Positions 46,658-54,920 of a DNA stretch of 64,000 nt are shown piece by piece. This stretch comes from Acidimicrobiales bacterium (GTDB lineage: Bacteria; Actinomycetota; Acidimicrobiia; Acidimicrobiales; JAKAVM01), in assembly GCA_027452005.1 (NCBI GenBank), contig DAIDHF010000001.1, positions 1 through 64,000 of the forward strand. The letters run 5' to 3'. The notes beneath the pieces are model-generated. The model worked only from the letters and a program-made list of their open reading frames with translations, made no database searches and was not told the origin of the DNA. Every line of letters starts with the position of its first letter. The stretch's first letter is position 1. The position numbers and the translations under genes are program-made.

Positions 46658-46685
46658 AAATTAGTTTCCTTCCTGGAGTAGGTTA

Positions 46686-47948
46686 TTAGGTTCTATTTCC
46701 AACACGTTCTGCCGGTTTTGCCGTCACGGCAGGGGGAGGTGGAAGAGAAATTCCAAGGAGTTTTGCAACTGCGGGTATGCGTCCTGAAAGCCTTCTTGCC
46801 GAGTCGAGCAACTCTGACGGACACGAATCTGGAAGTCCTTCAGGTCGAATATTTACTCGAACCGGAGAGGATGCTGCTGCTTCAAGTAACAGTACCCACC
46901 TTTGAGGGGGAACCTGAGAGTTCATTGCTTTTGAGGTCTCATTTGCTAGAGCCAGGGCGAGATCTGAGGAAACCCTTGCAGAGGCATCCGGGGGAGTGGC
47001 GGAAAGTTTGAGAGATCGCACAATCTGACCTTCAGCTAAGAGTTGTGAGATCTTTGCCTCCCACTCCCTTCGGGCAACCTGGACCTTTCTCTCGAGTTCC
47101 TCGCGAAGCTTTCCAACAAGAGTGGCGCCCACCTGGTCACGCTGTGCCTCTTCACTAGAGCTAACCAAGTTTCGTAGTTCTCGGGCAGAAAGACGCTCCA
47201 AGGAGTCCAGCGCGTCAGCCGCTCGGTCGCACCATTGAGCCACCTTGAGACTAGGCAGAAGTTCTTCGGCCATCTTCAAGATTGGTTCAAAGGGGACGCT
47301 CGGTAGTCCGCTCTGTCCTGAGGTCTTATTTTGTGCCTCAATGGCAGCTCTAACAGCCGGTAAGCCCCCTAGGATCAATTTTTCAGCTATTGCTCGGTGC
47401 TCAGGAGATAGACTATCTAAAAGGGCTTTTTTGTGGGTATCACTCGTATTCCGAGACGAGCTAGTGTGACTCTTGTGGGCGGGTCGAGTCCGACCACCAC
47501 CTGAGTTGCCAATTGGTCCTTTCCCGGTCACAGAACGATGCGGTGATGACTCTTTTGTGTCTTGACGGCGTCTTGAATCTGATCTTGACTTTCCTTTGGA
47601 GCGATCTCTTACATTCTTATTACCTGACTGCGGTCCGGAGGAATTTGCACGATCTTTGGCGAGAGTAGTGGTCACAAGAGGAGCATCGCTTTCGATATGT
47701 GCCAAGCCAAGGGAAAGCTCGATAGTTCCTTTAGACGTCTTGTCCACCTTAGCTGGGACAACGGCGGTGATTGAGATACCATCCATGTAGACCTCAGTTT
47801 CGACCTTGAGACAATCTCCTACTTTTGAGTTGGCCGGGATAATTGTTGCGTCAACCTCACCTTTTGGTTGCCGAGCACCAACTACCTTCCAAGTCCACTT
47901 CTCGGGCGATTTTTGGCTCGTGAGTTCAATATCTAGTCTATTTGCCAT
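46686..47948 (-). CDS. Hypothetical 420-residue protein, unknown function
   Basis: I recognise no family. The N-terminal 90 residues look like a beta-rich domain (WTWKVVGARQPKGEVDATII, then VETEVYMDGISITAVVPA), reminiscent of an OB or TRAM fold. A basic, Ser/Arg-rich disordered linker follows at about residues 100-170. The rest is helical with SPEHRAIAEKLILGGLPAVR, a Glu/Arg-rich helix (LREELERKVQVARREWEAKI) and a C-terminal region with a run of prolines. The basic linker and beta domain suggest nucleic-acid or ribosome association, an inference only. A 28-nt gap separates it from the enoyl-CoA hydratase gene downstream. Confidence 0.75.
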   Translation of the reverse strand: MANRLDIELTSQKSPEKWTWKVVGARQPKGEVDATIIPANSKVGDCLKVETEVYMDGISITAVVPAKVDKTSKGTIELSLGLAHIESDAPLVTTTLAKDRANSSGPQSGNKNVRDRSKGKSRSDSRRRQDTKESSPHRSVTGKGPIGNSGGGRTRPAHKSHTSSSRNTSDTHKKALLDSLSPEHRAIAEKLILGGLPAVRAAIEAQNKTSGQSGLPSVPFEPILKMAEELLPSLKVAQWCDRAADALDSLERLSARELRNLVSSSEEAQRDQVGATLVGKLREELERKVQVARREWEAKISQLLAEGQIVRSLKLSATPPDASARVSSDLALALANETSKAMNSQVPPQRWVLLLEAAASSPVRVNIRPEGLPDSCPSELLDSARRLSGRIPAVAKLLGISLPPPPAVTAKPAERVGNRT

Positions 47949-48028
47949 GTGCTATATAAGCTACCAAGTAACTGGTATTTAGGTCTAAATTGATCAACGA
48001 TTAGTTGTTCTTGGGGTAAACTTCTAGA

Positions 48029-49618
48029 GTGGGAAACAGTCGCTTGACCAGGTTTGCTATACCGTCAATTGCATTAATAGTAATCTCGCTCGTGTTATAC
48101 TTGGAGCCCGAACAACGTCCTGGAGCGAGTTTGTCGTCGGGTTCGATCGGAGTCGCACGGGCAGTGAAGTTTACGCCAGCCGCACCTCCAGGAAGCACGG
48201 GTATAACAGTCTCGGGAATCCGATGTAAAGCCGGTGTCCGACAGGTTACCTGGAGTCAGTACAGCCCTATTTGTGTGCCTGTTTACCGGGGGAATAACGG
48301 AGGAGTTAGCGCTCCGGGCGTGACTTCTAAGTCGATTAATATTACGTATCGTTTGGCATCGTCATTCGTCCTCAATACCATTTACTCATTCCTCCCTAAG
48401 TCGGTTATTGGGACCAACGCAGAGGCCGTAACAACACTTAACTCCTATATAAAAGTGTTCAATAAAGACTTTGAACTTTATGGGAGACAGGTAAAGCTTC
48501 AGACATTTCAAGGGGCCGGAAATTTTATAGACGAACTGACCGGGGCTGGTCAGCAAGCAGCCCAAGAGGACGCCCTGCGCGAACAACAGATGAATACCTT
48601 TGCTGACGACTCTCTTGCTGATTCGAGTCCAGTGTTTATCAATAATCTAGCCTCACACGGTATTATTTCATTTACCCTTTGGCCGCCGAGTTCTCAATGG
48701 TTTAGCAAGAGTTCACCCTACGCGTATGCAACCGGGCTCAACTGTGACCGAAGGAATCGAGGAGCTGCAGCTATAATTGCCAAAAAGCTAGAGGGCAATA
48801 CGGATATATTTACTCAAGACCCAAACTTGCTAGGTAAAAAAAGATCTATTGCCTATATCTATCAGTCGACGCCTTATGAGTCCCCTTGCGAACAAACCTT
48901 GATGTCGTCTATTAGAAAAGACAAGGGAAGCCCAATTAGTAAGTATAGCTATACGTTTGATTTGGCAACGTTTTTTTCTCAGACCTCGTCAATTATTGCG
49001 AGACTCAAAGCATCAGGGATAACAACTGTTGTCATGGCCGTTGATCCAGTCTCGCCAACCTTATTCATGAACGCAGCGGCCCAGCAAGGTTACTTTCCCG
49101 AGTGGGTTATGCTTCCGATTTTTGGAAACGGGTATATGAACGCTGATCCTCTTGGAAGACTGCCAAATCAGGAAGAAATGAAAAATGCCCTTGCGATTGG
49201 AGATGCGGATTCTAACTCATTTACCCAGGAGGCCTACAAGGTATTCAAAATGGGGTGCCCTGACAAAAACACTTGCGATCCGCTCCCACCGTTTTCTCTA
49301 GGTATCGCTTATTCAACAATGCTTATGTTATTTTCGGCAATACAAAGTGCCGGACCAGACTTGACCGCTAATAGTTTTGAGAGTCACCTACATCTTTTAC
49401 CGGGAGGACCAGCAAGTGGGATGTTTGGGCAATGGAGTTTTGTAAATAATGCCACGCAACCTGTGTCAAGTTTTCAGCTACTGAAATGGAATCCGAAGCA
49501 AGTCAGCCCTCTTGACGGATTACCAGGTGCTTTTGTGGCCTGCGACAATTCCAAGGTGTATAGATATAACGTTCCCGGAACAGTGTCTAGGGGCCAACCT
49601 AGTTGTCCTCCCCTGTAG
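48029..49618 (+). CDS. Periplasmic-binding-protein-type solute-binding protein (LivJ-like)
   Basis: A 529-residue exported protein. The N-terminus has a short basic segment and the hydrophobic stretch FAIPSIALIVISLVLYL (residues 9-25), a signal or anchor. The rest has the type 1 periplasmic-binding fold pattern of branched-chain amino acid receptors: ITYRLASSF at the start of the first lobe, IAYIYQSTPYES and TTVVMAVDPVSPTLFMNAAAQQGYFPEW later. No permease or ATPase gene is nearby, so the ligand and transport role are open; such orphan receptors are frequent in actinobacteria. GTG start without a clear ribosome binding site. Confidence 0.82.
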   Translation: MGNSRLTRFAIPSIALIVISLVLYLEPEQRPGASLSSGSIGVARAVKFTPAAPPGSTGITVSGIRCKAGVRQVTWSQYSPICVPVYRGNNGGVSAPGVTSKSINITYRLASSFVLNTIYSFLPKSVIGTNAEAVTTLNSYIKVFNKDFELYGRQVKLQTFQGAGNFIDELTGAGQQAAQEDALREQQMNTFADDSLADSSPVFINNLASHGIISFTLWPPSSQWFSKSSPYAYATGLNCDRRNRGAAAIIAKKLEGNTDIFTQDPNLLGKKRSIAYIYQSTPYESPCEQTLMSSIRKDKGSPISKYSYTFDLATFFSQTSSIIARLKASGITTVVMAVDPVSPTLFMNAAAQQGYFPEWVMLPIFGNGYMNADPLGRLPNQEEMKNALAIGDADSNSFTQEAYKVFKMGCPDKNTCDPLPPFSLGIAYSTMLMLFSAIQSAGPDLTANSFESHLHLLPGGPASGMFGQWSFVNNATQPVSSFQLLKWNPKQVSPLDGLPGAFVACDNSKVYRYNVPGTVSRGQPSCPPL

Positions 49619-49621
49619 CTG

Positions 49622-51082
49622 TTAGTAGAGTTTTTCTATAAAATCCTCAGGGTCTTCAATAAGTTCAATTATTTGAGCACCCAGCCTACGTCCCATTCTC
49701 ACTGCCTTTACGGTTGCTAATGGACGGTTCTTTGCTGTCATGAGCAATTTAGAGCCGATTTGGGAGCCAAGGTGAATAAGTGTCCCTTCCGAAAATTCTG
49801 CCACGTCGTCAATAACGCGCACTATCGATGGGAAGTGAACCGATAGTTCCACGGGAAGATTTGGAACGGTGTCAGCAATTGTTGGTTCATTTCCTGAAGC
49901 GTGGATTCCATGTGCGGCGTCTTCTGCCATTGCAAATAGAACCGGCTGAAGAGGAACAACTGGAAAGCAAATAGAGGCGTCAAACGTACTACCGGCAACT
50001 GTCACAGTCATCCAAGCCACGATCCAGGTAAGTGAAATTGTTACCCCCTCCATCATAAACTTTTCCGTCACGTGTCGCACTACATGAGGACGGACTGGGT
50101 AATGCTGAGAAATCGAGTCGGCAAGTTCTTGGATCACGGCCGTGACAACCGGTGCCATCAACGCGACATCGAGATCGGTCATCGTCCTCTTCTTGGAGGT
50201 TGGTAGCTCCGATCCACTTAGTCGGCTATCAAGACATTTTGACGAGAGCCCAGGAGAAAAGGTAATAACAAACTGACTCGCCAACGGGTCTAAGCGAAAA
50301 GTCGTTATAAAAGCATTTGCGTCAATATTAGTCGAGTAATCATCCCAACCTTGATGGTGAAGCTGTACCAATTTTATATGAACAGGAGCTTGTAGAATCT
50401 CGGTCATGGTCGCCGCAGCACCCTTGGTGAAGATATTCAAGTTAGAACGCAATGCATTTAGCTGAGACCGTTCCACTCCTTTTGGTTTATGGAAGTCGTA
50501 TAACCGGATAAGTTTGCCGTCCACAAATTGTAGGTCTCGCGCTGCGGATTCTGCGCCGATCTCCATGAGGAGATCAATAAGTTCCCGTTCTCCGGGAACG
50601 TCTAGGAGAGATAAGGTTGCCCGGGTCTCAGGAAATCCTTCCACCTCAATGGAGTAGGTAACCATTGGAAGCTCAGCATGCTGCATTCGACTCCATATTG
50701 GAAGGTCAATGCGTTGCACGCTGTGCAAAAGAACACGTGGATAAGACTTACCTGCGAACAACACGTTCATGACGTTGGCAACTTCTTTGTAGTTGTCCCA
50801 GAGGTCCAAATCTAGCGCACCCTTATAGATAGCGTCCTCGCTCTCTCTTGGGCTTTGTCCAGCTAGTGCAACAGCCATGACAGCGGTAAAATTCAGGTCA
50901 GCTGCAACAGCTCCCACTGGGTGGCCGTCTGCGTCTGTATGTATTGAGAGTGAGTACGCGGACGTTTTTGAACTATCGGCTTGCTCGTGAACCTCAATCT
51001 GTACGCCCAATAGTGTCTGAAACATCTCAGCAACAGCCTTTTCATTGGCAAGATTTGCTAACACGGCACTATCAAAGTTCAT
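49622..51082 (-). CDS. FliM/FliN-like protein with an extra CheC/CheX-like N-terminal domain
   Basis: A 486-residue protein in three parts. Residues about 1-170 resemble CheC/CheX phosphatases, with DNYKEVANVM near residue 95 fitting the D/S-x3-E-x2-N motif. Residues about 200-400 resemble the FliM middle domain, from LRSNLNIFTKGAAATMTEIL to LSSKCLDSRLSGSE and DLDVALMAPVVTAVIQEL. Residues 410-480 look like a FliN/SpoA domain (LPVELSVHFPSIVRVIDDVA and TVKAVRMGRRLGAQIIEL). The N-terminal CheY-binding peptide of flagellar FliM (LSQxEIDALL) is absent. The gene ends the che operon, 2 nt after cheY. No other flagellar genes are in the window, so a role as CheY phosphatase or target beside type IV pili is possible. 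Confidence 0.75.
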   Translation of the reverse strand: MNFDSAVLANLANEKAVAEMFQTLLGVQIEVHEQADSSKTSAYSLSIHTDADGHPVGAVAADLNFTAVMAVALAGQSPRESEDAIYKGALDLDLWDNYKEVANVMNVLFAGKSYPRVLLHSVQRIDLPIWSRMQHAELPMVTYSIEVEGFPETRATLSLLDVPGERELIDLLMEIGAESAARDLQFVDGKLIRLYDFHKPKGVERSQLNALRSNLNIFTKGAAATMTEILQAPVHIKLVQLHHQGWDDYSTNIDANAFITTFRLDPLASQFVITFSPGLSSKCLDSRLSGSELPTSKKRTMTDLDVALMAPVVTAVIQELADSISQHYPVRPHVVRHVTEKFMMEGVTISLTWIVAWMTVTVAGSTFDASICFPVVPLQPVLFAMAEDAAHGIHASGNEPTIADTVPNLPVELSVHFPSIVRVIDDVAEFSEGTLIHLGSQIGSKLLMTAKNRPLATVKAVRMGRRLGAQIIELIEDPEDFIEKLY

Positions 51083-51084
51083 GA

Positions 51085-51444
51085 TTATAGAATGCCTTGA
51101 AGGGCTTCGGTCAAAATTTCCGGCGTAAATGGCTTGGTTACAAAGCAGTTCGCGCCGGCCTGAGTTGCCATTGACTTCATCTCATCACTTGCCTCGGTGG
51201 TAATAAATCCGTACTTGCCAACGTAGCCCTGAGATTTGAGCTCAAGTAGAAGTTCATAACCAGTCATGCCTGGCATGTTCCAGTCAGCTAGTATAAGGTC
51301 TGGAGAAAAGTCGGAGACCACCTTTATGGCCTCCATTCCGGTTCCGGCCTCCTCTAAGACCAAATCTGGTAGTCCAATTTGTCTAAGTGATCGTGTTACG
51401 ATCATCCTCATCGCCTTGGAATCGTCTACAACAAGTACTTTCAC
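51085..51444 (-). CDS. cheY: CheY-like response regulator
   Basis: A 119-residue single receiver domain. The acidic pocket is VVDDSKAMR (residues 5-13) with the phospho-Asp in LILADWNMPGMTGYE (near residue 55), the Thr in FITTEAS and the Lys in FVTKPF. No output domain is attached. GTG start with AGGAG 7 nt upstream. It is the second of two single-domain receivers in the operon and sits directly before the FliM-like gene, which may be its target. Confidence 0.94.
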   Translation of the reverse strand: MKVLVVDDSKAMRMIVTRSLRQIGLPDLVLEEAGTGMEAIKVVSDFSPDLILADWNMPGMTGYELLLELKSQGYVGKYGFITTEASDEMKSMATQAGANCFVTKPFTPEILTEALQGIL

Positions 51445-51510
51445 GTCATGCTCCTGGATGCGTCCTGGCTAACTTTTGCCATATAATTCTAAACCAAGTT
51501 GGGGTCATTA

Positions 51511-51993
51511 TTATTTATTTTCCCACAAACCGATCGAAAGTGGTTCGCCTTCCCATTCTAGATGGACCTCGACCACTTGAACTTCGCTAATCTTGTCCTC
51601 TAGGCCCGGTGGAAGGTTATCTGCAAATGATCCGATCCCGGCTACTCCCGGTAAGGATAGGTTGCAGGGCGACGGAAAGAGGGCTTTAATATTTCCCCCA
51701 ATGATGTTTGTAAATTCGCCTACGGCATCTGATAACTCATCATCTTCGACATCAATTTCAGATTTACCAAACATTCCGGCCGCTATATGTTTGGCTGCCT
51801 GAACTGAGCATGAAATTCGAACGGAACCATGCCAATTTCCGGTTATCTCGATAAAGGCCAGAACTGCCGTCTCGTGCTTCTCGTCGAATCCGAATACACT
51901 CGTAAGTTCACCGGCATCTTCAAGAATCGACGACCAAACCTCTTGAGCAATCTCAACAATTGTGGCGTCCGATGGGATAAGAACTTCGGTCAC
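51511..51993 (-). CDS. cheX: CheX-like CheY-phosphate phosphatase
   Basis: A 160-residue protein of the CheC/CheX family. The active motif SDAVGEFTNIIGGNIKALFP, at about residues 88-107, has the Glu and Asn (E-x2-N) that position water for CheY-P hydrolysis. An upstream GSVRISCSVQAAKHIAAGMFG matches CheX. The GTG start overlaps the preceding cheY stop as TAGTG, so the pair is translated together. It would end the signal by dephosphorylating one or both CheY proteins. Confidence 0.9.
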   Translation of the reverse strand: MTEVLIPSDATIVEIAQEVWSSILEDAGELTSVFGFDEKHETAVLAFIEITGNWHGSVRISCSVQAAKHIAAGMFGKSEIDVEDDELSDAVGEFTNIIGGNIKALFPSPCNLSLPGVAGIGSFADNLPPGLEDKISEVQVVEVHLEWEGEPLSIGLWENK

Positions 51994-52397
51994 TAGCTTT
52001 CTCCTTGGTTACCTTTTGTTTGAATATTCATTACGGCGATTCCAAGCAATTCGAGTTTTTCCTGGACGGCATCTTTGGTAAATGGTTTCATAATATACTC
52101 ATTGGCACCTGCTGCCAAAGCTTGAACAATATGGTGTTGATCACTTTCCGTGCTAACCATCATGATCGCCATTGGACGCCATTCTGGCCGCCGTCGAACT
52201 GCGGACACAAACTGTAATCCGTCCATGATAGGCATATGCCAGTCTACTAGGGCGATATCTGGGAGTGGTCCAACTTCCAAGAGTGCAAGAGCGCTTTTAC
52301 CATCTCCTGCCTGACTCACCTGAGCCCCCAACTGCGTAAGTATGCGCGCCAAAATCGATCGCATGGATCGTGAGTCGTCGACCACTAGTGCAATCAC
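51993..52397 (-). CDS. cheY: CheY-like response regulator
   Basis: A 134-residue single receiver domain with VVDDSRSMRSIL (residues 4-15), phospho-Asp in IALVDWHMPIMDGLQF near residue 55, Ser/Thr in MMVSTES and Lys in YIMKPF. The GTG overlaps the cheR stop (GTGA) and its own stop overlaps cheX (TAGTG). It differs clearly from the second CheY of the operon, so the two may have different jobs. Confidence 0.94.
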   Translation of the reverse strand: MIALVVDDSRSMRSILARILTQLGAQVSQAGDGKSALALLEVGPLPDIALVDWHMPIMDGLQFVSAVRRRPEWRPMAIMMVSTESDQHHIVQALAAGANEYIMKPFTKDAVQEKLELLGIAVMNIQTKGNQGES

Positions 52398-53224
52398 TGA
52401 CTTCCCCTTTTTTGGTAGTAGGTGGTGCCACTGCTTTGGACCGGCAAAATATCTTCTGCAAGACCTAAGGTGGTTTCAGTTGATCCAAGCAATAGGTATC
52501 CTCCATCGTTTAGTTTTCCCCAAATTGAGCTTAGAACTTGCCTTTTGGTTGGAACGTCGAAGTAGATCAATACGTTCCTAAGAAGGATCAGATCGTACTT
52601 ACCCGATGGGAGCCAGTCGTGGACCAAATTGAGGGTTGAAAATTTAGTCCGTTTACGCAAGGCGTCTGAGATCTGAAACTTTGCTCCTTGGCGGTGAAAG
52701 TACTCGGCCAGCAACATTGCAGGCAATCCCCGATTCATTTCAAGTGCCGTGAAGACACCCTCTTTGGCTCGAGAAATTGCTTTTTCACTTAAATCTGTGC
52801 CAATCAATTTGAGGTCCCAGTCACTTGTCTCCGGGAAAAAGTAATCCAACAGCATGGCAACCGAGTACAGCTCCTGGCCTGTTGAACTAGCGGCACTCCA
52901 GATTGCGAGCTGTCGATCAAGAGATTTGCGGGAGATAAGCTCCGGAAAGACTAGATCTTTCATGAGGTCAAATGGGTGAACATCTCGGTACCAGGAAGTC
53001 TCCCCGGTGGCCATGCACTCAACGAGGCGAGTCTGGAGTGATTCATCGGAGGATTCCATGGCATGGCCAATCAGATCATTTCCCGATGGAAATCCTAACT
53101 CACGAGCAAGAACCCCAAGTCGTGCTTCAACCAAGTACTCTTGGTCCTGGGCTAACACGATTCCAGATCTCTTGAAAACTAGGTCGCGCAAAAATGGAAA
53201 GCAGGTTGCGGTGGTGGGACCCAT
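52394..53224 (-). CDS. cheR: Chemotaxis protein methyltransferase CheR
   Basis: A 276-residue SAM-dependent enzyme that methylates glutamates of chemoreceptors. The N-terminal helical domain is followed by MATGETSWYRD near residue 72, then IWSAASSTGQELYSVAMLL (SAM motif region) near residue 108, KLIGTDLSEKAISRAKEG and DLILLRNVLIYFDVPTKRQVL, all typical of CheR. The ATG overlaps the cheB stop as TAATG. Confidence 0.96.
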   Translation of the reverse strand: MGPTTATCFPFLRDLVFKRSGIVLAQDQEYLVEARLGVLARELGFPSGNDLIGHAMESSDESLQTRLVECMATGETSWYRDVHPFDLMKDLVFPELISRKSLDRQLAIWSAASSTGQELYSVAMLLDYFFPETSDWDLKLIGTDLSEKAISRAKEGVFTALEMNRGLPAMLLAEYFHRQGAKFQISDALRKRTKFSTLNLVHDWLPSGKYDLILLRNVLIYFDVPTKRQVLSSIWGKLNDGGYLLLGSTETTLGLAEDILPVQSSGTTYYQKRGSQ

Positions 53225-54366
53225 TAAGCCCTTAGAGATTTCCTAGAACCTGCCTGAACAAGTCGGGTAATGGCTCCTGCAATCTCCCCAAGAGGAAGAA
53301 TTTCACTGGCTAAACCGGCTTTGGCGACAGCTCCAGGCATGCCCCAGACTAGGGAACTTGCGCTATCTTGAACAACAACCGTCCCGCCTGTTTCAACAAG
53401 TTTAGTCGAGCCTGCAAGACCATCCTCGCCCATCCCGGTCAAGATAACCGATAGGACTGCTCCACCCCATACCGAGATGGCACTACGCAACAAGACATCT
53501 ACGGCTGGTTTTACGGAATGTTCTGGAGGATCATCAAGAGCGGTGGCAAATATCTCAGCTCCGATTCTTTTGACCCCCATGTGAATACCTCCGGCGGCAA
53601 TATACACGCTTCCAGACTTTACCCTCATTCCAGAACTCACCTCGACAACGCGCAAGTGGGACTTGGTATCGAGCCGGTCGGCCAGCATCTGGGTAAATAC
53701 CGGGGGCATATGTTGAACGACCAGGACAGGAACGGAAAGATCCTGTGGGAAAAGGGGGATCACCTCAGCCAACGCGTTTGGTCCTCCGGTTGATGACCCA
53801 ATTACTACGGCGTCTATTCTGTTGATCTTTAGGGTTCGCGTAGTCGGCCCTGAAGTTGAAGGACTAGATGCTCGAACTGGTTGGACCTGAGGCCGTGGGG
53901 CATAGTTGACCTTGAGGTGGCTTGGGCGGGCTAAAGTTCTTATCAACGGTACAAGCCGTGAAGTTACAGCCTCTGTAGCTGCCTCCCTGCCCCCTTCTTT
54001 GTGCGGTTTAGTAACGTAATCAGTGGCCCCTAGAGCTAATGCTTCAAGGGTAACTGAGGCACTCTTTTCCGTAAGGGTAGAGAACATTACCACAGGAAGA
54101 TCTTGGTATTTTTTTCGAATTGCCTTGAGGGTTTCTATTCCATCCATCTCTGGCATCTCTACGTCCAATAGAACAATATCGGGCTTGATATTGTCGATGC
54201 GTTCAATGGCCTGAATCCCGTTGTGAGCCGAACCAGCAACCCTCATGCCGTCTTGACCGTCAACTATAGATTGGACCAACCACCGGGTAACGGCTGAGTC
54301 GTCGACCACCATAACGCGAATATCTTCACTGTTGGATTCAACTTCTGAGTTCGTACTAGTTGTCAT
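53224..54366 (-). CDS. cheB: Chemotaxis response regulator methylesterase CheB
   Basis: A 380-residue protein with an N-terminal receiver (VMVVDDSAVTRW; phospho-Asp in VLLDVEMPEMDGIETL) and a C-terminal methylesterase. The catalytic Ser is in VIGSSTGGPNAL near residue 193, the His in VVQHMPPVFTQMLADRL near residue 221, and the Asp in LTGMGEDGLAGS near residue 318. A linker with Pro, Ser and Thr joins the two. It reverses CheR methylation. The start overlaps cheW by 11 nt. Confidence 0.96.
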   Translation of the reverse strand: MTTSTNSEVESNSEDIRVMVVDDSAVTRWLVQSIVDGQDGMRVAGSAHNGIQAIERIDNIKPDIVLLDVEMPEMDGIETLKAIRKKYQDLPVVMFSTLTEKSASVTLEALALGATDYVTKPHKEGGREAATEAVTSRLVPLIRTLARPSHLKVNYAPRPQVQPVRASSPSTSGPTTRTLKINRIDAVVIGSSTGGPNALAEVIPLFPQDLSVPVLVVQHMPPVFTQMLADRLDTKSHLRVVEVSSGMRVKSGSVYIAAGGIHMGVKRIGAEIFATALDDPPEHSVKPAVDVLLRSAISVWGGAVLSVILTGMGEDGLAGSTKLVETGGTVVVQDSASSLVWGMPGAVAKAGLASEILPLGEIAGAITRLVQAGSRKSLRA

Positions 54367-54895
54367 TTACGTTTACCACCTTAGTGGTATCGAGGATAAG
54401 TAGTAATCTCCCGGCCAATTTATAGGTACCCGTGCAAAGTCGACGGATCTGGGGTGAAACGGTTTGGGGCACTGGTTCAAATTCCTCAACGGTAGGTTCT
54501 ACTACGTCTCTAGTTCTGTCTACCAGCAGGCTAATTACCTCGTCTTTGTGACGAATCACTGCGTTCATAGCAAAAGCTCCCTCTGGGCGCCGTTCCAGCC
54601 CAAGCCGAGTACGCAGATCGAGTGCCGTGACAATCTGACCTCGAAGATTGATAAGGCCCTTTACTCCGCCGGGAGCAAGGGGCACAAAGGTCATCTGCTG
54701 ATGTCTCAGAACTTCTTGTACGAGTTTAACCTCGATTCCTACCAGCAAATCAACGACTTCAAAAGTACAGTATTGAATTTTGGCAGATTGGTCACCGATT
54801 CCGTTGGAAGATATGCCTTTATCGGTGGTCAAAAGCTGAGATTGAGGCATTTCAAAATTTGCAGGTACTGCATTTCCATTTCCGGACGCCGTCAT
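54356..54895 (-). CDS. cheW: Chemotaxis adaptor CheW
   Basis: A 179-residue coupling protein. After a polar N-terminus of about 40 residues, the CheW fold is seen with YCTFEVVDLLVGIEVKLVQEVL, the family-diagnostic GVKGLINLRGQIVTALDLRTRL near residue 84, and SLLVDRTRDVVEP. It links the receptor to CheA. It follows cheA after 25 nt and overlaps cheB. Confidence 0.94.
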   Translation of the reverse strand: MTASGNGNAVPANFEMPQSQLLTTDKGISSNGIGDQSAKIQYCTFEVVDLLVGIEVKLVQEVLRHQQMTFVPLAPGGVKGLINLRGQIVTALDLRTRLGLERRPEGAFAMNAVIRHKDEVISLLVDRTRDVVEPTVEEFEPVPQTVSPQIRRLCTGTYKLAGRLLLILDTTKVVNVNDN

Positions 54896-54920
54896 CTAGA
54901 TAATCCCAAACTTCCAGGTA

